Part shown: piece after piece, positions 17,714-24,832 of the stretch
How the letters are laid out: the number at the start of each line of letters is the position of its first letter
Position numbering within the stretch: position 1 is the first letter of the stretch
DNA from: CAXXIC01 sp049315325
GTDB lineage: Bacteria > Bacteroidota > Bacteroidia > Bacteroidales > UBA7332
Assembly (NCBI GenBank): GCA_049315325.1
Contig: JBMOKJ010000003.1
Coordinates: 186,001-250,000 of the forward strand
Direction: 5' to 3'
Length of the DNA: 64,000 nt
Made by a program: the position numbers and the translations under genes
Notes under the pieces: generated by a model
What the model saw: only the letters and a program-made list of their open reading frames with translations
Database searches by the model: none
What the model was told of the DNA's origin: nothing

Positions 17714-18664
17714 ATGAGTGTTATCCAAATGATTCAAGATGCCAAAAAAACGGCATTTTCCTTCGAAATTTTACCTCCGCTCAAAGGCAGTAATATCGAA
17801 CGCGTTTTCAAAACCATCGATACGTTGCGTGAGTTTGACCCCAAATACATCAACATAACCACACACCGCAGCGAAGTGGTGTATAAGACAACCGAAAACG
17901 GGCTTTATCGCCCTGTGGTTGAGCGGAATCGTCCCGGAACTGTAGCTATTGCAGCTGCGATTCAGAATAAATATGGTATTACGGCTGTCCCACACATCAT
18001 TTGCAGTGGGTTCACTAAGGCAGAGACTGAATACGTGTTGATAGACCTTAAATTTCTTGGAATCACTGATTTGTTGATTCTGCGCGGAGACAAAGCTAAA
18101 TCTGACAAAAACTTCAAAGCCGCAGATGATGGTCACCGCTATGCCATCGATTTGCAGCAACAAGTGAATCAATTCAATCAAGGTATTTTTCTTGACGGTT
18201 CGAAAGTAGACCCATCAACTCCATTTTCGTATGGTGTAGCCGGCTATCCTGAGAAGCACGACGAGGCACCAAACCTCGATTCAGACATCTATTACCTGAA
18301 AGAGAAAGTGAAGGCAGGAGCCGAATATGTGGTGACACAGATGTTCTTCGATAATCAAAAATACTTCGATTTCGTAGAGCGTTGTCGTGCCGAAGGCATC
18401 ACAGTTCCCATTATTCCTGGGTTGAAACCATTGACTGTGCTCGATCAGATGACTGTTTTGCCAAAAATATTCCACGTCGATATTCCCGAAGCGTTTACGA
18501 AAGAGTTGCGCAAATGCGATAATGACGAAGCTGTTCGTCAAGTGGGAGTGGAGTGGTGTACACAACAAGCTAAAGAGCTCATCGCACTCGGTGTTCCAAG
18601 CATTCACTTCTACACGTTGATGGCAACAAAAAGCGTGAAAGAGGTTGCACAAGCGGTTTATTAA
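17714..18664 (+). CDS. metF: Methylenetetrahydrofolate reductase
   Basis: MetF reduces 5,10-methylene- to 5-methyl-tetrahydrofolate with FAD for methionine synthesis. The 316-residue TIM-barrel protein has FSFEILPPLKGSNIE near the start (catalytic Glu in FEILPP), YINITTHRS, DLLILRGDK (FAD-binding region), the YGVAGYPEKH loop about residue 176, and VVTQMFFDNQKYFDF. The start is the ATG at 17714 (MSVIQMIQDAKKTAFSF). The upstream extension of the open frame is probably not translated. No SAM riboswitch is seen in the leader. Confidence 0.96.
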   Translation: MSVIQMIQDAKKTAFSFEILPPLKGSNIERVFKTIDTLREFDPKYINITTHRSEVVYKTTENGLYRPVVERNRPGTVAIAAAIQNKYGITAVPHIICSGFTKAETEYVLIDLKFLGITDLLILRGDKAKSDKNFKAADDGHRYAIDLQQQVNQFNQGIFLDGSKVDPSTPFSYGVAGYPEKHDEAPNLDSDIYYLKEKVKAGAEYVVTQMFFDNQKYFDFVERCRAEGITVPIIPGLKPLTVLDQMTVLPKIFHVDIPEAFTKELRKCDNDEAVRQVGVEWCTQQAKELIALGVPSIHFYTLMATKSVKEVAQAVY

Positions 18665-18667
18665 TGC

Positions 18668-18746
18668 AAAGTCGTAAGTCAGATAGTCATAAGTCGGAGA
18701 AAGACTTATTCACTTTCGACTTACAACTCATTAACTTACGACTTAT
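18668..18746. repeat. Imperfect inverted array of TAAGTC units
   Basis: The spacer between metF and holB contains GTCGTAAGTC, GTCATAAGTC, then ACTTTCGACTTAC and ACTTACGACTTAT. These are related 6-10 base units in both orientations that could fold into a hairpin. It resembles dispersed intergenic repeats of Bacteroidetes. Copies elsewhere in the genome cannot be tested here. Confidence 0.5.
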
Positions 18747-18751
18747 ATCTT

Positions 18752-19915
18752 ATGTTCCAATCCATTATCGGTCAGCAAGATTTGAAGGCACGCCTGATTC
18801 ACTCCGTGAAGAGTGGACAGATGGCTCATGCGCAGATTTTCTGTGGCTCAGAGGGAGTTGGAGCGTACTCTTTGGCATTGGCTTATGCGCAATATGTGCA
18901 TTGCACCAATCGTGGCGAAAGCGATTCGTGTGGCGTTTGTCCGTCGTGCAAGAAATACAACAAACTTATTCATCCCGATTTACACTTTGTTTTTCCGATC
19001 TACAAAGTGGCGAAAACAAAGAAAGAAGTTTGCGATGATTACCTGCCCGAATGGCGCGAGTTTAATCTTGAGAGCAGCTATTTTTCGTTGGCACAATGGA
19101 TGAGTTTTATTGGTTCGGAGAATGCGCAGGGAATGATTTATTCGAAAGAGAGTCATGAGATTTTGCGCAAGTTGTTGCTTAAGACTTATGAGGCAGAATA
19201 TAAAATAATGATTGTTTGGCTACCTGAAAAAATGAATGAAGAGTGTGCCAATAAGTTGCTGAAAATCATTGAAGAACCACCTGCTAAAACACTCTTTTTG
19301 CTCGTTGCAGAACAGACTGAACGCATACTTCCAACCATTCTTTCGAGAGCACAACGCATCAATGTTCGTCCGATTGAAAGTAATGTCATGACTGAGCTTT
19401 TGATCTCGAATTACGGACTTACTCAGCAAGATGCAGAATCGGTAGCACACATTGCCTCGGGCAGTTATTTGAAGGCAATCGAAACCATTCAATTGAGCGA
19501 AGATCAGGAGCGATTTTTCGACTATTTTACCCGATATATGCGATTGGCATACACCGTTGCCAACATGAAACGAGCCGACAATCCGGCACTTAAATTCGAA
19601 GCATTACGCGATTTGAAGAGTGTAGCCGATGAGATTGCTGGTATTGGTCGCGAAAATCAAAAGCAATTTTTGGGTTATTGTCAACACTTTTTGCGCGAGA
19701 ATTTTGTGCGCAATTTTCAGGTTACGTCCATCAGTTACCTCAATTCAAAAGAAGAGGGATTTGCCGCTAAGTTTTCGCCGTTTATCCACAGCAACAACAT
19801 ATTCGGTTTTCTCGAAAATTTCGAAGAGGCAGAAAAACAGATTGAGCAAAACGTAAATGCCAAAATGATTTTCTTCGATATGGCTCTCAAAGCCATTATG
19901 TTGCTCAAAAACTGA
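18752..19915 (+). CDS. holB: DNA polymerase III delta-prime subunit
   Basis: A 387-residue AAA+ clamp-loader subunit that helps load the sliding clamp at replication forks. The N-terminus MFQSIIGQQDLKARLIHSV is typical. The P-loop is degenerate (GSEGVGAYSLA, Lys replaced by Ala), as in delta-prime subunits, which do not hydrolyse ATP. The zinc module is visible as CGVCPSCKKY with an upstream Cys about residues 51-68. ILKIIEEPPAKTLFLLV and the sensor-like LSRAQRI follow. It is followed about 0.4 kb later by the PSP1/RicT gene. Confidence 0.94.
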   Translation: MFQSIIGQQDLKARLIHSVKSGQMAHAQIFCGSEGVGAYSLALAYAQYVHCTNRGESDSCGVCPSCKKYNKLIHPDLHFVFPIYKVAKTKKEVCDDYLPEWREFNLESSYFSLAQWMSFIGSENAQGMIYSKESHEILRKLLLKTYEAEYKIMIVWLPEKMNEECANKLLKIIEEPPAKTLFLLVAEQTERILPTILSRAQRINVRPIESNVMTELLISNYGLTQQDAESVAHIASGSYLKAIETIQLSEDQERFFDYFTRYMRLAYTVANMKRADNPALKFEALRDLKSVADEIAGIGRENQKQFLGYCQHFLRENFVRNFQVTSISYLNSKEEGFAAKFSPFIHSNNIFGFLENFEEAEKQIEQNVNAKMIFFDMALKAIMLLKN

Positions 19916-20126
19916 TTTTTCATTTCTGCTATAATGTTTAAGGTGGGTATTTTCTAACCCTATTCGATTGTAGAATTTGAAATCAGTAGTCCCAAAGGGA
20001 CAAACACAAATACCAACGTCGAAATCTTGTAGAGTGAGAGAGTCCAATTACAAATCTTGAATAAATTTGTAGTTTCTTGTATGGACGAGTGAGCGAGTTA
20101 TTTCGACAATGAAATAAATGTAAAAA

Positions 20127-20162
20127 CTCCCTCTCCATTTGGGAGAGGGTCGGGGTGAGGTC
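20127..20162. repeat. GC-rich palindromic repeat element
   Basis: CTCCCTCTCC and GGGAGAGGG flank a short spacer and are followed by TCGGGGTGAGG. This sequence type is found dispersed in many bacterial genomes. A single copy is present in this window. Confidence 0.5.
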
Positions 20163-20284
20163 TTTGCGCCAAAAAAAGTAAAACCCGCGGTAGCGAAACG
20201 GTTGACATAAAGGAGAATAGATTAAAATTATTTGTATTTGCCTTTTTCGTTATAGAACTTTTAAAATTCCGTTTATAAAATGAT

Positions 20285-20292
20285 TATATTTG
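20285..20292 (+). promoter_or_regulatory. -7 promoter element of the RicT/PSP1 gene
   Basis: TATATTTG matches TAnnTTTG, 50 bases before the ATG at 20342. The leader contains a T8 run. Confidence 0.55.
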
Positions 20293-20341
20293 TAGGCGTA
20301 TTCCTTCTTGGAGTAAGCTTTTTTTTATATAATTTTTCGTA

Positions 20342-21721
20342 ATGGAGATAAAACAAGAGAGCGGCGGCTGCGGAACACACTGCGGTAGCTGTACAAATAA
20401 AGCAACTAAATTAGACGTTTTCGATTGGCTTAAAGACATTGAAGAATCGCATGCCGATACCGATTTCATCGAAATTCAGTTCAAAAATACACGCAAAGGA
20501 TATTTTCGAAATACCAACGATTTGCGTTTAGAGAAAGGTGATGTCGTAGCGGTTGAGGCTACTCCCGGACACGACATAGGTACAGTAACCCTCACTGGTC
20601 GTTTGGTGTTAATCCAGATGAAAAAGCTCGGACTCAAAACCGACAATCCAGAGATTAAGCGAGTCTATCGCAAAGCCCGTCCAGTCGATTTGGAGAAAGC
20701 CGAAGAGGCAAGAGCCAAAGAGCAGGACACGATGATTCGTTCCCGTAAAATTGCTGAAGAGCTCAACCTCAATATGAAAATTGGAGACGTTGAGTATCAA
20801 GGCGATGGCAACAAAGCAATTTTCTACTACATTGCTGACGAGCGTGTCGATTTCCGTCAATTAATCAGAGTACTTGCCGATACATTCAAGGTGCGCATCG
20901 AGATGAAACAGATTGGTGCACGTCAGGAAGCTGGTCGTATTGGTGGTATTGGCCCTTGTGGTCGTGCGTTGTGTTGCTCGACGTTTATGTCGAGTTTCAG
21001 CTCGGTTTCGACCAGTGCTGCGCGTCATCAAGATATTTCGCTCAACCCGCAAAAGCTTGCTGGACAGTGTGGTAAACTGAAATGTTGTCTCAATCACGAA
21101 GTCGATAGCTATGTGGAAGCACAACGCAAATTGCCGTCGAAAGAGATTCCACTCGAAACGAAAGATGCGACCTTCTATCACTTCAAGACCGATATTTTCA
21201 ACGAATTGATGACCTATTCGAGCGATCGCAACATGTTGGTGAATCTCACTACGTTGCACGCCAGTCGTGTGTTTGAAATCATTTCGATGAATAAGAAAGG
21301 TCAAAAGCCTGAATCTCTTAAAGTTGAAGAGAAAAAAGAGGCTCCAACACGTGATTTCCAAGATGGAGTAGGAGAAGAGAGTTTGACTCGTTTCGACCGC
21401 GACCGGAAGAAAAAAACGTTCAATCGCCCCAATCGCGAAAACGAAGGGAACCGTGAAAATCGACCACCACGTGATGAAAATCGACCGAGCCAAGGCAACA
21501 ATCAACCGCGCGAGAATCGACCAAACAACCCGAATCAGAACCGCGAGAATCGTCCAAATCCAAACAACAGATCGGCGAATCCAAATCAACAACGGGATAA
21601 TGGTCCAAGACCAAACAGACCTAATCGACCAAGCAATCCAAATCAGAATCCGAACGCTAGGAATGGTGATGAACCTCGGATTCCGAAACCAATATTGAGA
21701 CCTCCACAGGCCTCTGAATAA
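20342..21721 (+). CDS. ricT: PSP1/RicT (YaaT) family protein with long Asn/Arg/Pro-rich tail
   Basis: A 459-residue protein. The PSP1 domain (about 45-290) carries the Cys motifs CGRALCC (206-212) and CGKLKCC (243-249) of RicT/YaaT proteins. Three more Cys lie at the N-terminus (CGTHCGSC, 10-17). In Bacillus, RicT belongs to an iron-sulfur Y-complex that controls RNA processing. The role here is unproven. From about residue 350 the sequence turns into a low-complexity tail of NRENRP and NPNQ units, probably disordered and RNA- or anion-binding. It lies between holB and gldH, an order I associate with Bacteroidetes. Confidence 0.88.
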   Translation: MEIKQESGGCGTHCGSCTNKATKLDVFDWLKDIEESHADTDFIEIQFKNTRKGYFRNTNDLRLEKGDVVAVEATPGHDIGTVTLTGRLVLIQMKKLGLKTDNPEIKRVYRKARPVDLEKAEEARAKEQDTMIRSRKIAEELNLNMKIGDVEYQGDGNKAIFYYIADERVDFRQLIRVLADTFKVRIEMKQIGARQEAGRIGGIGPCGRALCCSTFMSSFSSVSTSAARHQDISLNPQKLAGQCGKLKCCLNHEVDSYVEAQRKLPSKEIPLETKDATFYHFKTDIFNELMTYSSDRNMLVNLTTLHASRVFEIISMNKKGQKPESLKVEEKKEAPTRDFQDGVGEESLTRFDRDRKKKTFNRPNRENEGNRENRPPRDENRPSQGNNQPRENRPNNPNQNRENRPNPNNRSANPNQQRDNGPRPNRPNRPSNPNQNPNARNGDEPRIPKPILRPPQASE

Positions 21722-21729
21722 TTCTTATA

Positions 21730-21769
21730 GTCACTTCGTACCTCGTGCGAAGTGACAATTTTTTTTATT
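21730..21769 (+). terminator. Intrinsic terminator after ricT
   Basis: GTCACTTCG pairs with CGAAGTGAC around a 9-base loop, followed by AATTTTTTTTATTTT. Confidence 0.85.
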
Positions 21770-21805
21770 TTCTGCATTCTGAAAATTGATTCAATTTCAT
21801 TACTT

Positions 21806-22276
21806 ATGTTTCGATTTCCAACTTTTCTTTTTGCTATTTTCATCTTATTCGCAGTAGTTTCTTGTCGTCAAGATGGTACCTATTCTGAGTTTCGAGACAT
21901 TCCTTCCAAAGGGTGGAATCGTTACGACACACTCTTTTTTTCTCCTAAACTGGATTCAGCTCGAGCGTACAAAATCACGCTTGAAACACGAAATCACGCA
22001 AATTATCCCTATCAGAATATCTGGTTTTTTATTCATTGCCAGCAAGATACCACCGTTTTGTTTTCAGATACCGTGCAAGTGATATTGGCTGATAAAATGG
22101 GTAAATGGTTTGGTTCGGGTTGGGGATCGCTTTACGAACTTTCCACGCCGTACAAATCAAGTGTTCGTTTTCCTAAATCAAACAAACCGCTTACAATCAA
22201 AGTAATACAAGGAATGCGCGACTACGATTTGCAAGGCATCGAAAGCGTTGGTCTCACCATACAACCTATCAATTAA
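21806..22276 (+). CDS. gldH: Gliding-motility lipoprotein GldH
   Basis: A 156-residue lipoprotein with an N-terminal hydrophobic segment and a lipobox ending VVSC, so the mature protein starts at Cys18. Its sequence (WNRYDTLFF, ITLETRNHANYPYQNIWFFI, GWGSLYELSTPYKSSVRFP) fits the GldH family. GldH is required for gliding in Flavobacterium and is also present in non-gliding Bacteroidetes with type IX secretion components. The ATG at 21806 is chosen because an upstream GTG lies in the terminator of ricT. The presence of a T9SS cargo gene 4 kb upstream fits. Confidence 0.85.
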   Translation: MFRFPTFLFAIFILFAVVSCRQDGTYSEFRDIPSKGWNRYDTLFFSPKLDSARAYKITLETRNHANYPYQNIWFFIHCQQDTTVLFSDTVQVILADKMGKWFGSGWGSLYELSTPYKSSVRFPKSNKPLTIKVIQGMRDYDLQGIESVGLTIQPIN

Positions 22277-22322
22277 CATAGCCTTTATTCCTCAATCCCT
22301 CATTCCCTCAATCCCTAATACT

Positions 22323-23771
22323 ATGATCGATTGTTTTATTCCTTTTGGCACCAAAGAAGAGACTTTGCGCACGGTAGCCACGTTGTCGGCGTCGCCGCTC
22401 GTTAATCAGATATATTTGTTGGCAACTTCCGAAAATCAGCACGTAGAAGGCACGACGCTTTTGCTGACAGACTCCATTCAGAGTTCGAAATCGGTTAGAT
22501 TAATAGCCGAACACGCCAAGTCTGAATACACGCTTATTTACACCAAAACAACGGCTTTAACACTTGGCTATTTTGCACTGAACAGAATGGTTCAAATCGC
22601 CATCGATAGTGGCGCAGGAATGCTCTATTCCGATTATCGCCAGATTGTCGATGGAAAGACACAAGCCGTTCCGCTGATTGATTATCAAGAGGGAAGTGTG
22701 CGCGACGATTTCAACTTTGGGTCGCTCATGCTCTATTATACTGAGATTTTGAAATACGTGATTTCGGCTAAAACTGACGATTATAAATTTGCCGGTTTGT
22801 ATGATTTACGTCTGAAAGTTTCGCAACATACGCCTTTGGTTCATTTAAACGAATACCTCTACACCGAAGAAGAGTTGGATAATCGCCTTTCGGGTGAAAA
22901 GCAGTTCGACTACGTTGATCCGCGCAATCGTGCCGTTCAGGTAGAATACGAAGCTGCTTGTACCGACCATTTGAAAGAGATTGGCGCCTATTTGTTCCCC
23001 GATTTTGAATCAGTTTCGTTCGAAAGTGAACCGTTTGAGTTTGAAGCTTCGGTTATCATTCCGGTGCGCGACCGCGCGAATACGGTGGAAGATGCCGTTC
23101 GTTCTGCTTTGGCGCAGGAGTGCTCGTTCAAATTCAACGTCATTGTCATCGACAACCACTCGACCGACGGAACGACTGACATTCTCAAGAAACTTTCGGC
23201 AGATGAACGATTGGTTCACTTGATACCCGAACGCAACGATTTGGGCATTGGTGGATGCTGGAACTACGGCGTGCATCACGCAAAGTGTGGTAAATTTGCC
23301 ATGCAGCTAGATAGCGACGACGTTTATAGCTCTCCCGAAACGTTACAGAAAATAGTGGATGCATTCTACGAACAGAACTGTGCAATGGTGGTTGGAACCT
23401 ATCGCATGACCAACTTCAAGATGGAAGAGATTCCTCCAGGAGTGATTGATCACCGCGAGTGGACACCCGAAAACGGACGTAACAACGCCTTGCGCATCAA
23501 CGGATTGGGTGCACCAAGAGCCTTCTTTACACCGATGCTTCGCGAAATCAACGTGCCAAACACGAGCTATGGCGAAGATTATGCGTTGGGATTGAACTTC
23601 TCGCGGAAATATCAGATTGGTCGCATCTACGATGTGCTCTACCTTTGCCGACGTTGGGATGGAAACTCCGATGCCTCGCTCGACATAGCTAAATTAAACG
23701 CCAACAACAGTTATAAAGATAAAATTCGTTGCATTGAGATCGCTGCCCGTCAGCGACTAAATATGCTTTAA
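22323..23771 (+). CDS. Family 2 glycosyltransferase
   Basis: A 482-residue cytoplasmic GT-A fold enzyme that transfers a sugar from a nucleotide donor. An N-terminal domain (about 1-235), itself degenerate GT2-like (MIDCFIPFGTKEETLRTV), precedes the canonical domain: ASVIIPVRDRANTVEDAVRSAL, VIDNHSTDGTTDIL and the metal-binding LDSDDVYS. The acceptor is unknown. It lies 46 bases downstream of gldH and 11 bases upstream of a DUF2007 gene. The ATG at 22323 is preferred over an upstream GTG that overlaps gldH. Confidence 0.85.
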   Translation: MIDCFIPFGTKEETLRTVATLSASPLVNQIYLLATSENQHVEGTTLLLTDSIQSSKSVRLIAEHAKSEYTLIYTKTTALTLGYFALNRMVQIAIDSGAGMLYSDYRQIVDGKTQAVPLIDYQEGSVRDDFNFGSLMLYYTEILKYVISAKTDDYKFAGLYDLRLKVSQHTPLVHLNEYLYTEEELDNRLSGEKQFDYVDPRNRAVQVEYEAACTDHLKEIGAYLFPDFESVSFESEPFEFEASVIIPVRDRANTVEDAVRSALAQECSFKFNVIVIDNHSTDGTTDILKKLSADERLVHLIPERNDLGIGGCWNYGVHHAKCGKFAMQLDSDDVYSSPETLQKIVDAFYEQNCAMVVGTYRMTNFKMEEIPPGVIDHREWTPENGRNNALRINGLGAPRAFFTPMLREINVPNTSYGEDYALGLNFSRKYQIGRIYDVLYLCRRWDGNSDASLDIAKLNANNSYKDKIRCIEIAARQRLNML

Positions 23772-23782
23772 TCTCCTCAATT

Positions 23783-24028
23783 ATGAGCAACACCGAACCA
23801 CATTTGGTTGAAGTCTATGATGGAAAATTCGTAGATGCACACATTCTGAAAAGCATGCTTGAAGATGCCGAAATCGAAGTTTTTGTCTTCGATGACAATA
23901 TCGGAGTGATTGCGCCTTGGAATGCTGCAGGTGGTGGGGCAGGAGCTGTCCGCCTAATGGTTTCGAGTGACGACGAAGTTGCTGCTCAAGCGATTGTAAA
24001 TGAGTTTGAAGCGAGTTTAAAAGGTTAA
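23783..24028 (+). CDS. DUF2007-like small protein
   Basis: An 81-residue soluble protein: LVEVYDGKFVDAHILKSMLEDAEIEVFVFDD, a Gly/Ala-rich turn (AAGGGAGAVRLMV), then VAAQAIVNEFEASLKG. This beta-alpha-beta layout matches DUF2007 (putative signal-transducing proteins, PII-like fold). The function is unknown. It is the last gene of the gldH cluster, followed by a terminator. Confidence 0.75.
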   Translation: MSNTEPHLVEVYDGKFVDAHILKSMLEDAEIEVFVFDDNIGVIAPWNAAGGGAGAVRLMVSSDDEVAAQAIVNEFEASLKG

Positions 24029-24048
24029 TCATTATTCTTTCATTCCAT

Positions 24049-24082
24049 TTGGCGAAAGACTCTGCTTTCGCCAATTTTTTTT
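24049..24082 (+). terminator. Intrinsic terminator after the DUF2007 gene
   Basis: TTGGCGAAAG pairs with CTTTCGCCAA around a 6-base loop, followed by TTTTTTTT. It marks the left edge of the AT-rich accessory island. Confidence 0.88.
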
Positions 24083-24128
24083 GTCTTTAACATTGATGAA
24101 GGCCGAGCCTTCGCAAAAAAAAACTTTT

Positions 24129-24596
24129 CTAGAAGCCAATCAATAAAATTATAATTGCAGATAATACCACAACTATAATAATTGGTTTATTGTACTTCTT
24201 GATTCTAATAAACTCTTTTTGAAATTCAAAGTACTTATCTTTCGTGTCAATATAATTATAAGAGCCAATTATTGAAATTAATAAGCCTATAATTGAAATA
24301 ATATAAATCCAACTGCCAAAAGATTGCAACAATTTTGATATCATTAAAAAAAACAGGATAAAAGATATTGTTTGTAATTGAAACGCACCAAACCTTATAT
24401 TCCAGTTATACTTTATTTGATATAAAAATGGTATAAAATCTTTCTCCATCTGATCTCTCCAACAGCTAAAACCAAATTGAATAAATCTTACGTTTTTAAT
24501 CCAGCATATTGGATTAATGTAAACTAATAAAATCTTTTGAAAATAATAAAGTACTAAACAAAAATTGAAAAATAGTATATTAAATGCTTTTTCCAT
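24129..24596 (-). CDS. Small multi-helix membrane protein of the accessory island
   Basis: A 155-residue protein with about four predicted membrane helices: residues 6-28, 72-90, 94-113 and 137-155. A charged amphipathic stretch (YIDTKDKYFEFQKEFIRIKKYNK) lies between helices 3 and 4. It has no recognised family, though the layout recalls small membrane partners or effectors of defence genes. The start is the ATG at 24596. A start at 24638 would overlap the preceding short frame more deeply. It is strongly AT-rich, like the Roco gene upstream on the same strand, which suggests they were acquired together. Confidence 0.55.
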   Translation of the reverse strand: MEKAFNILFFNFCLVLYYFQKILLVYINPICWIKNVRFIQFGFSCWRDQMEKDFIPFLYQIKYNWNIRFGAFQLQTISFILFFLMISKLLQSFGSWIYIISIIGLLISIIGSYNYIDTKDKYFEFQKEFIRIKKYNKPIIIVVVLSAIIILLIGF

Positions 24597-24807
24597 TATT
24601 CGATTTATTTGTAAAATCTTCAAGAATTTTTTTAACACTCTCTATCGCAAGACTATGACTTGTGATTTTTATTTTTGCAGCGTCGCTTCTCGGAATAACT
24701 GATTTGCAACAGTAATATATCCCGATAGTTATCGTGGACAAACTGTAATAAAGCACGGGGTTGCAAACCCGCGTCAAAAGGGTAATTATATGTCCTTTTC
24801 TTTTCAA
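24580..24807 (-). pseudogene. Probable gene remnant between the Roco gene and the membrane-protein gene
   Basis: The open frame of 75 residues ends at 24580 and overlaps the following ATG by 17 bases, a translational-coupling pattern. Only its last 28 residues (from about TSHSLAIESVKKILEDF) look like native coding sequence of the island. The first 45 or so are encoded by a GC-richer repeat-like segment. The most economical reading is the 3' end of a small gene whose 5' part was replaced by a repeat. It could also be a short functional protein. Confidence 0.3.
24655..24800. repeat. Probable dispersed repeat inserted in the island
   Basis: Inside an AT-rich context this segment is locally GC-richer (GCAGCGTCGCTTCTCGG). 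It contains short inverted motifs (CCCGATAGTTATCG, GGGTTGCAAACCC) and no coding logic of its own. It resembles short intergenic repeats of Bacteroidetes. Its borders are approximate. Confidence 0.4.
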
Positions 24808-24832
24808 ATATCCTGTCCAGTATTATCCTAAT

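Larger units (their letters stand above)
19916..20341. other. Intergenic region holB-ricT with dispersed-repeat fragments
   Basis: No coding frame looks real in these 426 bases. It holds a small hairpin GTCCC-AAA-GGGAC (about 19990-20002), a GC-rich inverted element at 20127-20162, and the ricT promoter at 20285-20292. The fragments resemble dispersed intergenic repeats of Bacteroidetes. Confidence 0.5.

Noticed and set aside
18668..18746. CRISPR array
   Set aside because: Units are only 6-10 bases, in both orientations and without regular spacers. No cas genes are present.
20127..20162. Intrinsic terminator of holB
   Set aside because: The palindrome is 210 bases past the stop, has no T run, and looks like a dispersed repeat.
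20861..21592. 243-residue minus-strand open frame opposite ricT
   Set aside because: It is a shadow of the ricT coding sequence with a composition (Ile/Arg/Trp-rich) that mirrors the Asn/Arg/Pro tail. It has no promoter or family signature.
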